Assembly (NCBI GenBank): GCA_015499995.1
Contig: JADNRV010000138.1
Coordinates: 1-64,000, forward strand
Reading direction: 5' to 3'
DNA length: 64,000 bases
Origin: Flammula alnicola
Lineage: Eukaryota; Basidiomycota; Agaricomycetes; Agaricales; Strophariaceae
The notes under the pieces: generated by a model
Told to the model about the DNA's origin: nothing
Databases searched by the model: none
What the model saw: only the letters and a program-made list of their open reading frames with translations
Shown: in pieces, positions 18,890 to 30,559 of the stretch
How positions within the stretch are numbered: position 1 is the stretch's first letter
How the letters are laid out: every line of letters begins with the position of its first letter
Program-made: the position numbers and the translations under genes

Positions 18890-20235
18890 GTGCATGCAAC
18901 TTCAGTACTCCGTCCTTATTATGCCTGTCTGCGACATCTCTGACTACTTTACCATACGGGATTCCTGGATTGTTCATGGAAGTGTCCAGCATAAATCCTA
19001 TCTCGTCCTTGTGTTTTGGCATATTTACACTTTCCTTATTAAATCATACGAATACTTCACCAGCGCCCTCTTTGTTTAAGAGTGCCTCTTGGTCTCCGTT
19101 TAATATACCCTGGATCCTCTCAGAGGCTGTCTTTTTGTCTAGGTCTAGAGAATAAAAGGATGTCGCGGACTTTACGACAAGTTTATGCTTCAGCGCTTAT
19201 TTCGCTCACTCAACCCGAGTCCAGTGAATAGAAATCACCATTCACAGTTTGCGGAGAAGATATTCGAGAGAAGAAGTAACAGGAAACATTGGCTCGACGT
19301 CCTAGAAGTCCACATAAATAAGTGTCATCCAAAGTGGCGTGCTCTGGGACTACATTGTCACATTCGGACAAGTTGTGCGACCTATGAGCTGCCTATGAGT
19401 CGATGATCCTTGTTGTCTATGCAAACTCCCATATAAAGTCACGACCAATTGAATCAGGACCAGTGTGTGTGTCACGTATCCCAGCCAACATTCTTGTTGT
19501 TATTTTTATTATCATCTTGGGTAGTGAGGCTTTGTCGATTCACCATATTTTCCAAATTGTGTCCCTGATCATCATTCACCGTTGCTGTCAATCCTAGTGC
19601 GCCCTATAAATAGCACACCAACGATTTCGCTCTGAGCGTCTACAACTCTCATGAATAATCGCATTAACTTTCATCACCCTGGTCTTTCTGGATACTGGGT
19701 GATGTGACCACCACCATCAGCTGCCTGTCTTCTACCATCGACAGGTCCACAATTGGAACGGACGTACCGCTTGCAATTGAAGACCCCCCGGTTTCGCCGT
19801 GTCTGACACCTTGTGCCAAGAAATAATATCCATGCACCGCCTCGAGAACTCCATTATCACGCAATTGGACATCGGCTTGTTGGAATATCCTCATTTCTAT
19901 AGAAATTTTGGGGTGTCATGGAAGGACATGCAGTCGAACTTCGGCGTCGTCATCTCGACACTTCCTGCATGAGTCTGATCACTGTTGAATTACATTGGTC
20001 AACAACGACATTGGCTTCGAAGCTTCATGTACATACAAGGGTTGAGGATTCACCTATAAATCAGAGCACAAATTGCGGGAAGGATTCCTCACCCCGGCAT
20101 ATTCTCTTTCTTCACTCGACTTGGGATAGATCTTTCTCCAGACCTGGTGTCTTTTCGGGCTCTCTTCGTTATCTTTCATTCGTAACCAGCTTCACCCTTT
20201 CGGCAAATCTTTTTCTTGCTATAGACTAGCGCTTT
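18890..20235. other. Intergenic, no gene supported
   Basis: Short open frames only, with no domain or coherent exon chain. A TATAAAT-like box at about 19606-19612 and another CTATAAAT at 20050-20058 lie upstream of the secreted-protein gene at 20240 and could be promoter elements of it or of an unrecognised transcript. Confidence 0.4.
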
Positions 20236-20239
20236 CGTC

Positions 20240-21540
20240 ATGGCTCGTGTTTTCGCTTACCTCCTCGCGATTGTTACCGTCTCGGCATCTGTATATCAAG
20301 TTGACGCTGGTGAGTCTCCGGATGTCTTATATTGTACCACACTAAATCACGGTGATTCTGCATACTAGCGCCCATAGAGTCTCGCCAAATAGGAGGACTA
20401 GCATGCAACATTGCACGCCTCAAGACCGTCTCGGGTCTGGCTGCGACCACGCAGGCTGTGAACAAGATCGCCTCAGGCGCTGGCAGGTGAGCACGGCGAT
20501 GCACTTAAGCATGTATTCCCATCGTTTACTCAATATGTTGCAGCGACGCAACTGTCTCCTCTGCCGCGACGGCCGCCCAGAGCGGACTGGAAAGTGCTAG
20601 CGCAGGCATTAAGACTATCGCAGGTGCACTCCTCACCGGACAAAATGCCCCAGCCGATGCCAGGAATCAAGTTGCCCAGGGTCTCACTTCAGCTCAGACC
20701 GCATTGGACGGCATTAACTCGTACGTTATCTCACCGATGTGAGTCGTCGCTTATCATTAACTTCCTACTTAGGACCGACCCAGCTGTAACGTCCCTCGTC
20801 AACGCTGCAAAGCAAAAGCTCCAAGGGACAATTAACGCTGGGAGCGACGTCGTTTCGCAGTGTGGCGGCGGTCTTCTGCTGCTGCTTCTGGAAGTTCCAA
20901 TAGTACCGTTTCTACCACTGCCAGTGTTAACGGCGCTAGCGCAGCGAATGGAGCGACGCCCGTAAGAACCACATTCATTCTCGCAAAGTGTATATTATCT
21001 AACAACATTTCAAGGGCGCCGCAGGCGTGGTTGCTAAACGTCAGATAGGAAACCTGAGCTGCAACATCGCTCGCCTTCAAACGGTCAGCAGACTCGCGGC
21101 CTCCAGTAAAGCCGTGAGCGCAGTCACCACCGCGGCGGCAGGGCGAGTAGTCATCTCTCAAAGGGAAACATGTATTAAATATTTTCCTACGAACCATTGA
21201 CAGTGATGCCGCCACTGCCAATGCTGCCTCTCAGGCGCAGACTGCGTTGAGCAGCGCGAAGGCTGGAATTGCAACCATCGCAAAGGCCCTTGTTACTCTT
21301 CAACAGGCTCCTGCTGCAGCTCGTGATCAGGTTCAGCAAGGATTGACCGATGCTCAAACCGCACTTGCCGGTATTACTCGTAAGCTTTTCAACGTGTCTG
21401 ATATTTCATTTATCAACCACCTGAATGCCTCCCCAATATCCAGCACTGACAGCGCGGTAAATTCTGCTGTGTCTAATGCGCAAAGTGAGATTGCCAGCAC
21501 GATTACCGCTGGTAGTGCCGTTGTCAGTAACTGCAAGTAG
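20240..21540 (+). CDS. Secreted protein with two tandem about 100-residue helical domains
   Basis: Exon 1 (20240-20309) gives a signal peptide (ARVFAYLLAIVTVSASVYQVDA). Repeat 1 begins APIESRQIGGLACNIARLKT and repeat 2 AKRQIGNLSCNIARLQTVS. Each continues with Ala/Ser-rich helices (AGIKTIAGALLTGQNAP / AGIATIAKALVTLQQAP) and ends near a Cys (AGSDVVSQC / AGSAVVSNCK stop at 21538-21540). A Ser/Thr linker (SGSSNSTVSTTASVNG) and a Lys-Arg pair separate the repeats, a plausible Kex2-type site. The two Cys per repeat could pair. Six introns have normal borders. The frame changes between the end of repeat 1 and the linker near 20855-20870. One missing base explains it; a 44-nt intron (20860-20903) would also restore frame but would remove the conserved Cys. 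The family is not identified; it is loosely reminiscent of hydrophobic surface-binding (HsbA-like) secreted proteins, which I cannot confirm. Confidence 0.75.
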
Positions 21541-21549
21541 ATGTTATAA

Positions 21550-22440
21550 GCATGGCGATTTTGGCAGATATTTACTAGTAGTGGTGAATTCGGACACTGG
21601 ACATTTCTACCTATTACCTCCTGCGTTCGGCGAACCGCTGAGTTCCAAACCTTGTCGAAATATATTTATATGTTGCACGATGTTGGTCACTTGGATGAGC
21701 GGGTGAGCATGGGGCTAATATTTGAAAGTATATTGTATCGCCCAGGAGCCCAATAGTCTTGATTTTGTCTTTGACATCGGTATTCTCCATCAGAAACAAA
21801 TCGGAAGGATTAATGGTCGGATATTTCCGAATATTTGAACCCCGCCGTCGCGGCCGCCGCTATTGAGATTTTGACTTTTTCCGAACAGTGGGTTCTTTCT
21901 CAATTCTTCCTACATGTTGACATACCATGTGGCTTAATACAGATGATTGAAAGAAAGGTTCACAACAAAGACCTCTTTTGATGCAGAAACTCCTTCCTCT
22001 TGACGTAGAATCGGTTGCTCAAATCCTTCTTTTCCAGACATTATCCGAGGTTACGTTCATTGTGATGTTCACGAGTCGCATCGTATCTGCTGCCCTCTTG
22101 GCTGTGATCCGGAAAGTGGATCCGCTCCTCTGAATCTACAATGAAATCAGTTGAGGCATGTGCATCCCTCGGGCATTCCTCGCTTATCGTTGGTTAATTT
22201 CTGTTTCGTACGTCATTGACTTAGACTTTTAGGCCAGCTGTTCTGATTTGTGAAACAGTCCAAGCGTTCAGCACTTATCACAATGGTCATCCAACAACTT
22301 CTATAGGGAATCACGCAAGCACATTTTGCGCGGCGTCGCATAGCGGATAGCTGACCGCGGTCCGTCTAGGATCGAGATTGTTCATGCTTAAGAAATGACT
22401 TAAAAGCCTCTCCATGAAGCACAGTCCGAAAAAGCCTGGA
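21550..22440. other. Intergenic, no gene supported
   Basis: No recognisable coding sequence. The last 200 bases precede the AA9 gene and hold AT-rich motifs that could serve as its promoter; nothing decisive is visible. Confidence 0.4.
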
Positions 22441-22449
22441 TTTGATACA

Positions 22450-23708
22450 ATGTTCAAAAGTCTTCTTTCCTTGACTTTGCTTTCTTTTCTTTCAATCTCT
22501 GTCCGTGGCCATGGCTATGTCCAGGAAATCGATTCTGGATCGACCAAGTATACGGGCTACCTTCCATACCAGGACCCTTATTATAACCCGCCCCCTCAGC
22601 GCATCGTTCGCCAAATTCCTGGAAACGGTAGGCCGTCCTCCACCAAACTGTATAAGGCCTCTGACCTGACTTCATAAAATTAGGACCCGTCACCGATCTT
22701 TCCTTGATCGAGTAAGTCATGTTGGATCCTCTATTCTGTCCTTGAAGTAATGCTCTTAAAGTGTTCAGTGTAACGGCTACACGACGGAGGCGTTATCGGA
22801 TCCGCTCCAGCGCCCTTTTTGCTACAATCGCCGCTGGCTCCCAGCTCGCTCTGAATTGGACTACGTGGCCGTCTAGTCATATGGTATGTGAAGGGTCGCC
22901 TTCGTAAAAATTCTAATTGAGCATGTCGAAATAAGGGCCCCATGATTACCTACCTAGCTCGAGCTCCCAGCGACATCACCCAATGGGTTCCTGGTACATC
23001 GTACGTCATTATTCCTAGATTTCATGTAGGAGGAATTCAAACCACAATATCGTTCAGAGCTGTCTGGTTCAAAGTAGCAGAAAGCGGCAAAACTGCTGAC
23101 GGAAAATGGGCTGCTACCGATCTACTTACTGCCTCAAACAGCATCTATACCTTTACGATTCCTCCGAAATTGAAGGCCGGCCAATACATTGTTCGTCACG
23201 AGATGTAAGCTATCGGCCATCCTCGTACCCTTAAGCATGGCTGACGCTCAAACATTCACCTTCTAGCATTGCATTGCACGCAGGTATGAAACAGAGGCCG
23301 CGTATTGCCTGTCGCCTCGGAATTGCTAACGCTCTTCCATCCAAATAGCCTACACATACCCAGGAGCACAAGTCTATCCCAGCTGCATTCAGTACAGGTT
23401 ACAGGTTCCGGAACAGCTCTCCCAACGTCTTTCGTCTCGTTCCCAGGAGCTTACACCGCAAGCACCCCTGGAATAGTTTACGATGCCTATCAAAGTAAGT
23501 CTTTTCCCGTTATAGTACATCGTTTGTCAGACTGACTATTATTCCAGATACGAGCGTAAGTCGACGGGCACCTTATATTTCGCATGTATCTAACGGATTC
23601 CATTTCGTCAGGCGTACCCCATCCCAGGACCGGCCATGTGAGTCCAAGCATTCCGTACATGTTGCCATCTGACCCATTATCTATCGCAGCTGGACTGGAG
23701 GAAATTGA
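22450..23708 (+). CDS. AA9 (GH61) lytic polysaccharide monooxygenase
   Basis: AA9 enzymes are secreted copper monooxygenases that cleave cellulose oxidatively. The signal peptide ends ...SISVRG and the mature protein would begin with HGYVQEI, giving the N-terminal His of the copper histidine brace. Further family marks: VQCNGYT after an intron, NWTTWPSSHMGPMITYLA (second copper His, about 22855-22965), AVWFKVAESGK, then IPPKLKAGQYIVRHE and IIALHAA, and GAQVYPSCIQ (axial Tyr in the Q-x-Y-P-x-C motif, about 23360-23390). The end is IPGPA(I)WTGGN with the stop at 23706-23708. At least seven introns. Three single-base losses are needed to keep the family frame: in GG at about 22776, in the T-run at 22816-22820, and in the G of CAG-TAC at about 23393. 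Read literally the protein stops early. Because all three are single-base losses at or beside base runs, sequencing error is as likely as real inactivation. Confidence 0.88.
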
Positions 23709-23719
23709 TCGTGTGCATC

Positions 23720-24150
23720 ATCCCATAGATCAACCCAAGAACGTGCCGCACCCCTTCTAAGTTTTTGAATTCGATCTTTTCTCGTACCCAGCAGTATCAA
23801 TCGAAAACCTGTTTGAGGGCTGAGCCCGCCGTATTATGAACCGGATCTTTTAACTACGATTGCATCGTGAATAAGATGGGCGTGCTATAAGTACGTACAA
23901 ATGCAGCGAAGTAAATGATATTTTTAAGGATAGTGGTGCCTGGTGGATGAGCCATCTGTGTACTGTACTGTGTCACATGCTGAAGTACAAAAAGGGCATA
24001 ACTATAATCTAAGCGTGACGAAACAAAAGGAAAAATATGGTGCGACCAGCGTCAAAATGCGTCATGGGCATCGTATCGAAAACGTGCAAGTATCTAGAGT
24101 GGATGTGCATTGGGGTATTAGGAGGGGCATTACGTGTACCGCGTATGATA
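23720..24150. other. Intergenic between convergent AA9 and MFS genes
   Basis: The AA9 gene and the MFS gene point toward each other; this stretch should hold both 3' untranslated regions. No other gene is evident. Confidence 0.5.
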
Positions 24151-24155
24151 TAGCG

Positions 24156-26688
24156 TCATTCGTGAAGCATTTGATCTTCAAACGCTGATTTTTCCTTCGT
24201 TTGTGGAATCGTTGGTGTATCGTCTACATCCTTTCGTTCTTCCAGTACGACCTCCTCTGGAATTCCTTCTTCGCTCTCTGAAGGCGAACTAGGTTTTGGC
24301 GGGCGGTGGCCCACCACGCCGACGCCTCTGAAGCAGAGAATCCCCAAAGTCGTGGCTACATTGGGAAATGAGAATCAAGATCAGTATTCAGGAAAAGAGA
24401 AGAGCGATCAATAAGAAGCTTACCGATGACGCCGAAGGCGAAACACGTCCACTGAGCAGCGCGATACATCGAAATGACATCCGCACCCGGGGCAATCTTG
24501 GCGCCGACCCTATTGTACACCACCGTGGACACCGTCACGCCTACCGCTGTCCCGAGCTGCGAATACTCCGTCAGAGGTTGTTCTACGTGTACTTTGTAGA
24601 TATAACTATTAACACACCTGCGTCATCGTGTTGAACAGCGCCCCGGCGACGCTTTGTTCGTGGGGCAGTGCGAATTTCGAGATGAAGAGGGTACCGGCGG
24701 AGAACACGAAGTCGGCGCCCATGACGACGACGACGGAGGCGATGAACGCGTACGCCCAGTATATCGTGGATGGGACGATTATGGCGAAGAGGAGGCATGC
24801 TAAGGTCGTTGCGAGCGCGCCGCCGCCTTTATCGTATTATCGTATAAACACAACGGAAAAGACAGAGAGGGTAGATGAAGGGACGGACATACCGACTAGC
24901 CATACGACGGGGATGTATGCGGCCATGAATCCGACGAACAAGTTGCACCCTATTCCCGACACGAACATGGGGAGGAGGCGGACGACCGTCTGCATGGGGT
25001 TGTATCCCATATAGTTTTGGTAATATAGCTATTTTTAGAGCTTCATATTCAACCTGCGAACTCAAGGAAATGGATGTATTGAACGCACCTGGACCCAGAA
25101 CGTCCATGCGAGGAAGGCACACCAATTCGTGAACGCAATCGCCATCATCGCTGCGAAGCGGCCGTTTGCGCGGGTCCACAGCGAGAGCTTCATCAGCGGA
25201 GGCGGGGTGAATATCGAGTATGGTGCCTCAGGGTTATTTTGGACCCTTTCAAGGTAGTGTTGCCAGTATAGGAAGACGCCAATTAAGATAACGCCCAAGA
25301 TCAGGAATACGATAATATCTACAGATCGGATTTGTCAATATGACCGCTTATTCCCCGTGGCACGGGGAAGGGCGAGGGAGATGAAGACATAGACGTACAT
25401 GGGGTCTGCCATTTCTGAGGAGCTAGCTCGCCCTGACTCAAAACGAAAACTATCAACACAAGCCCCGCGGTGACGAGGAACGCCCCGATCCAATCGATGC
25501 GCTTGTCCGCCTCCTCGGAAGGCACGTCGTTGTCGATCGATATCAATCCCCCAATACAGCACAGCACTGTCAATGCGGCCAAGAGGTAGAAGGATGACCG
25601 CCAGGTCTTGCTGGATGTTGTAAGAGGGCAGAGGTCGGAATCAGAGTCAATCGAGGTGAGATGGATAGAGATAATGAAAGCAGACGTACGCAGTATATTC
25701 CGTGAGGACACCGCCCACTGCTGTTCCGAATACTGCTCCGATAGGTGCACCCGCTGAGAACGTTGCGAAAGCTAGGGAGCGGGCACGCGATGGCGGAAAC
25801 GAATGTGCAAGAATGCCAAGCTGCACTTGGGTGATCAGTATTTCATGAAGGCAGACCTAAACCAAAGAAAGAAACACTGACCGAAGCAGGAATTGTCGCA
25901 GCAGCGCCTATTCCTTGAATCCCTCTCAAAATATCAAGTGTCATAACATCTAAAATGGATGAACCGCCATTTAGCTTAGATTATGGGAGAAAATACTCAC
26001 TCGGTGCGAACCCACAGGCCAGAGTAAAGATCGCCAACATCAATGACCCCGCGCAGAACGTCTTCTTCCTCCCATACACGTCTGCGAGTCTGCCGCACAC
26101 GAGGAACAGGCATCCCTATCAATTATCGATATGATCGGGTCGGCCGACGTTGATAAGTATCATGAGATGGATTGAATTTAAACGCATCGGTGATTGAGAG
26201 AGCACAGAAGATAAGGCCAATTAGTACAATTATGAATACGGGGGTATCGACGGCAAATGCAACTCACCGAGCTCAGAGGGTACGCTGACATGATCCACTG
26301 CAACTGTGCTGGCTCCAGATGCCACTCCTTCTCCACGGTCGGCAGGGCTATTGACATCGCCGTCGAGTTTCCCGTCTGCCATTTCCATTCCAATAGAGAA
26401 AAGAGCGAAAAGCAAAGAAGAAAAAAAGTAGCGAAAAGTGTGAAGTCAATCACAATCGTCAGCCCCTGGATAAAAGTCGGAAAAACTTACATTGATGATC
26501 ATAGATGAAGTCACGGTGAGCACGATAATGCATGAATTCAGGAATCCCCTCGTCGTCGTCGTCGTCGTCGTCGTCGATGGTAGAAGCGATGGTGCATGGG
26601 ATTCGATGACCCGCTTGTCTTCAGAATAATGAGAGCTAGCCGGCGTCATAGGCTCCGCACTATCCTGGAACCTATGTGTTCTGTCCAT
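24156..26688 (-). CDS. MFS transporter, DHA2-type drug:H+ antiporter
   Basis: Start ATG at 26688, stop at 24156-24158, about nine introns. The N-terminal tail is cytosolic and ends in a poly-Thr run encoded by a GTC/GAC trinucleotide repeat at 26547-26576. Membrane segments follow, including FLNSCIIVLTVTSSMIIN, IVFVLSQGEL and DIIVFLILGVILIGVFLYW. Family signatures: motif A CGRLADVYGRKK (about 26060-26100), motif C GAPIGAVFGTAVGGVL (about 25690-25760), and an APAQLQWIMSAYPLSS-like region typical of the first helices of DHA2 carriers. The hydrophobic pattern fits about 14 helices. A charged tail (SESEEGIPEEVVLEE) closes the protein. Family knowledge points to proton-coupled efflux of drugs or metabolites at the plasma membrane; substrate unknown. 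No biosynthetic cluster lies next to it. Confidence 0.88.
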
Positions 26689-27338
26689 GGCGAAGCGCTG
26701 AAAAGGCGGGAGGAAGAAATAGTAGCCCTGATAATAGCACTTTTTCGGACAGGAAAGCAAAAAGGACGTAGCAGCCTGGCAAAGAGGTTGAAAGACCTGG
26801 CCCGCAGATGGCGTTAGAGATGGCTGACGAGTAAAAGGGAGAAAAGTCGGCTTTGCAACTCTTATAGACTGGCCCGGATACAACGCAGCCGCAACGAAAT
26901 CTGCCCTTCGAATCCGCGACTCGTAAAGGCTTTGTAAGGCGAAGAGGAACCAGCGTAGTATCGGAGATTAGTTAGATATGGCGGGGATCCTGTCGCTTTG
27001 GCCACGCTTTGGCACTCGGAGCTTTGTCAAGGCCTGTCAGCGAGAGCCTGTCAGCCCCAACGCAAGTAACTTTGAAGGAAGAATGTCCCCACGACGTGCG
27101 ACGACACGGACGGGATTGTGTTGTAAGTCGACTGAGGCACATGCCGTGCTTGGGGAAGGATGTAATTATATATCCATCATAATGAAAAGAAAAAAAAGTT
27201 TGAAATTTGGATCAACTAGCTATAGCCTAGCGCCGGGTCCAGCCTCGACATTCTGTTATCTGATAAATCCTCATCGCACCTCGATGCCCGATACTACCCG
27301 GCCCATCAGTTCCGTACCAGGGACGCGTCCCAATTCGG

Positions 27339-27612
27339 TGCTCCTTGTCTTCAACCACCACCACTCCTGGGCGCTCTCCCCCTAGGACCTCAAAAGCAAG
27401 TGAGTAAATTGTTTATTCTTTCGTTATTGATAATTAAAATGGTGCCTAGACCTCGTACAGCTCTAACGAATGGCGTGCTCCTTGTCTTCAACCACCACCA
27501 CTGGTCGCGTGCGCGCCCCCCTCTAAGAATAGGTGACTTGTTTATTCTTTCATTTATTTAATTTATTAATAATTAAAATGGTACCCAGGCCACTTACAGC
27601 TCTAACGAACGG
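27339..27612. repeat. Two-copy tandem repeat, unit about 136 bp
   Basis: The block from about 27339 (tgctccttgtcttcaaccacc...) to about 27474 is repeated at about 27475-27612 with small gaps. Each unit ends with 'acagctctaacgaa' and contains an AT-rich 'tttattctttc...aattaaaatggt' segment. The last unit leads directly into the hypothetical gene beginning near 27.73 kb, so it may be a duplicated promoter. Confidence 0.8.
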
Positions 27613-27732
27613 GGGAACACGTTGCGTGCCCCTTCCCTCAAAGAGGTATATACAATCGACGTTCGACAACTGGGGAGGATTCGAAGGGAGTCAGAAAGAG
27701 GGAGAGGCCCTGGAGAGGAAGATCCGACCAGT

Positions 27733-28700
27733 ATGTCCCGATGTTCCACCCCCGCGAACAACACGCTCATTTGTCAACCGACAGTCAGACGAGGAGACTT
27801 CTCCGTCTCCTCATCCTTTACCTCACCTGCGTCAGGCGCGAGTTCAAACTCTGGTGGAACCAACACCATGTCCATTTGCAACCGAACAAGAACATGCCAT
27901 CTGGCCATGTGCCTGCAGACGCACTCGCAAACCCTCAGTTATTTTGTGGTCTTGACTGTCCCCGCCGCAAGTTCATACCACCTGGTATTGTAGGCGTAGA
28001 CTTCCTCGTCGGCCTGGCCCACAAGTACTGCCCAGAACAAAAACTGAACCCAATCTTACTCTCTGGGCGAAAGAGAACCCGGCGATTATCAAATATGCTG
28101 GGGACGGCCGTGGTTCGCCACTTGCAGTAGCCCATCTAGACGGTGAGCTCGCGGTGGCGTATATGTTGTTCACCCAGCCGGAGGGAGAAATTGGCAGGAA
28201 GGATTGGTCGAGTCAAGGTTTGTGAACAATAATTCATCGCCCATCGTCTTCTTTATCTCTATTTGTATCGACTGATACTCATTGGGCGGCGATATAATTT
28301 TGCAGATATGGCCTCGACCGATCTCATTGAACTCCTGAAGAATTCGGACAGCTTCAAAAAGTTCGTCGAAGAAAGTCACCCCCTGTAGTTTTCTACGTCG
28401 AACCTGAAGACAGACCTCTCAGCGCAGACAAGAATAAAGCCCGACTCTCCCAAAAATCTTTGTCCTGTACGTCCATTGCCTCCTCCTCTGACGAGTCACT
28501 TTAAATTCATATACTCGCTCACACCCTCGCCAAATTTTGTTCTGATCTCGCAAACAGTATGCAGACGTTCTGCTCTATAATTTGGGATTAGACAGGTCAA
28601 CTTTTCTACGTTCACTTCGCCCCGACGTCCAAATTTTACGACAGCTTCGCCATTCAAGTCCGCATGCTTTTCATACCGACGAAGGTAAGCGTCTCAATTT
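27733..28700 (+). CDS. Hypothetical protein, frame broken by apparent single-base losses
   Basis: A proposed start at 27733 gives MSRCSTPANNTLICQPTVRR then a Ser/Thr-rich head. The reading then moves by one base into HVHLQPNKNMPSGHVPADA and GIVGVDFLVGLAHKYCPEQK, again by one base into EPNLTLWAKENPAIIKYAGD and LAVAHLDGELAVAYMLF. After an intron (about 28218-28303) comes MASTDLIELLKNSDSFKKFV, then after another lost C (CACCCC-CTG at about 28378) VVFYVEPEDRPLSADKNKA. A further exon near 28560-28680 reads YADVLLYNLGLDRSTFLRSL. All shifts are in the same direction, each explained by one missing base. The continuity of codon-like sequence argues for a real gene. I do not recognise the family. Confidence 0.5.
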
Positions 28701-28709
28701 GGTCATTGC

Positions 28710-29890
28710 AAAAGATCGTTACGATTAACCAGACAAGAGCCGCGAAAATTATTTCCTGCCTAAGAAGATGAGACTCCCGTCACGAGTGGTGTGCTTTTCC
28801 AGCTGCAAGCATTTCCATCTGTGAAGTTTGTTATGACGTGGGAGATTTAAAGTTGTCGATCCATTAAGTCAACCCGGACTGGGTGCGTGGATTAATAGGA
28901 AGCTGAAAGTATGATTATGTGAACGAGTGGCCATCCCTGTACAATTCGGCCATGGAAAATTGAAGGCTGGTTGCGTTCTGGAAACCCCAAAAGACAGCGC
29001 AATTTTATCTGGCAGAGAAGCCATACATGCCACTTACAGCTGTTTTCGAAGTCTAGATGGTTGGGAACAAAAGGTGGGGTCACCTTATCCCCTGACATCT
29101 AGCCAATAACGAGACATCGATGAGCGAATCGAGCTTGATTGAAAGCTTAGCGACATTTTCCTTGAGGCCATCTAGAGTTTGAAATCAGCTGTAACTTTTT
29201 CCCCCACAATTTTAATTATGAGCCTATTGCCCAGGCATCGGCTCGTGACTCATATTTGACTCGGTCGTGTGATTTTCTTCTCTTTCTGAATCGCTTCGAT
29301 CTGCCGATCCTCGACGATAAACTAATTTCTTGAACGTAACTTTGCGTCACTGAAATCGAGCTTCCAGTCGGATTCCTGTTATAAACAACCCCATGACTAG
29401 CAACATGCCTTTCGTGCATCTAAAAAAACGAAGTTTCGTATATTGAACCTTGTATATACTTAAGATTTTCAAGCGAAAGTGGTCTTGAGGGCATTGCCAT
29501 CGCGCCTTTCCTGAGTGGCGCGCCGGCTTTCGATCGCGGTTATCGGTCGATATCAGCAAAGTACTGATCTTGGAATATATTTAAAAAAGTGTGTACCGAA
29601 TGTCCGTCCTTGTGAAGGAAGATACAGTACCTAGGTACGGATAATCTGGAGCTTGTGGGGTTTTAGATGCCCAGGACGTCCAAACTTGGCTGTCTTATTC
29701 AAAGCGTAATTTCTGGGGCTTGCATTCTCTCTCTGATTTCCTCTCGGGTCCTTTGGTTCGAACGTCACAGCTCCAAGAACCAGTTTGCATTATCAAGTCA
29801 GCGAAACCTATAAAAGCTGGCCAGCTGCTACGATATTTCACCAACAGCAATCTCCCACATCGATTTCTACTCATCTCATCTGCTAAACTC
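28710..29890. other. Intergenic, no gene supported
   Basis: Only short unconnected open frames. A CTATAAAAG box at 29808-29817, about 80 bases before the start codon at 29895, is a good TATA-type promoter candidate for the next gene. Confidence 0.5.
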
Positions 29891-29894
29891 GAAC

Positions 29895-30539
29895 ATGCCT
29901 CTCCAGGACGGTATCTACCAAATCCGTTTCGTCCCAAAGGACATCAAGATCCCCTTCTTCGGAGGTGTCTATGCCACCAGCGGCAAACTCAATGGTCCTA
30001 TTCGCGCTGAGGCCATGGGTCCCTCCGCCTCTGGCGAACAAAAGGTCATTTATTTCCGTCCACTCGCAACTTTCATGCTAACGAATGTAAATCAGTGGCA
30101 AATCCAAGCTGTTGAAGGGAAACCCGACACCTATATCATCATTCTCCCCGGAATCAATGACGGCGTTAACATCGTGGTCCAGGCTGGCTTCGGCGTTGCA
30201 AAGAAACGGGGCCATGCCGAACCCGTTGTACTTACCTCTGAGTTTTCGGAGTGGGTTCTTATCCTGGTCGACGAAGAGAACGGAGTTTATCGGTGAACTC
30301 CAATCGTCTTTACTATGGTTAGATTCATGTTAACGACAATGGTTTAGCATTCAGGAGCCTTCTGACGGAATGGTTGGTGCCGTCTGGGCCGTCAATGAGG
30401 AGGATAACATGGTGAGGAAAAAAATGGATGAGCGTTGAATCTAATTGATTTACGGTTTTCCTAGCTTTTGGCCAAGCCGTACCCAGTCATTCGGGACATG
30501 CCTGCTCTTCCTCACTGGCAATTCGTCTCCATCTATTGA
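29895..30539 (+). CDS. Small beta-rich protein resembling I66 (cospin/mycospin) protease inhibitors
   Basis: Four exons (29895-30044, 30096-30292, 30348-30411, 30475-30539), all with clean GT-AG borders, encode about 158 residues without a signal peptide. The start MPLQDGIYQIRFVPKD, a central KWQIQAVEGKPDTYIII, and the short repeats of hydrophobic-Trp strands (EWVLILVDEENG, AVWAVNEED, HWQFVSIY) fit a beta-trefoil. These are features of basidiomycete cospin/mycospin serine protease inhibitors (family I66), which are cytosolic defence proteins of fruiting bodies, or of related trefoil lectins. The assignment rests on overall style and length, not on a diagnostic motif. The frame is intact in all exons. 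Confidence 0.6.
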
Positions 30540-30559
30540 TTCCAGCGGTGGGTAGTCAG

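Noticed and set aside
20860..20903. A 44-nt intron restoring frame in the secreted-protein gene
   Set aside because: It would be very short for this organism and would delete the Cys conserved in the second repeat; a one-base loss fits the other cases better.
22860..22890. Apparent in-frame stop beside the second copper His of the AA9 gene
   Set aside because: In the family frame the bases read WTTWPSSHM without a stop; the stop exists only in the frame displaced by the upstream losses.
26547..26576. Trinucleotide microsatellite as a separate repeat feature
   Set aside because: It codes the poly-Thr part of the MFS transporter and is described there.
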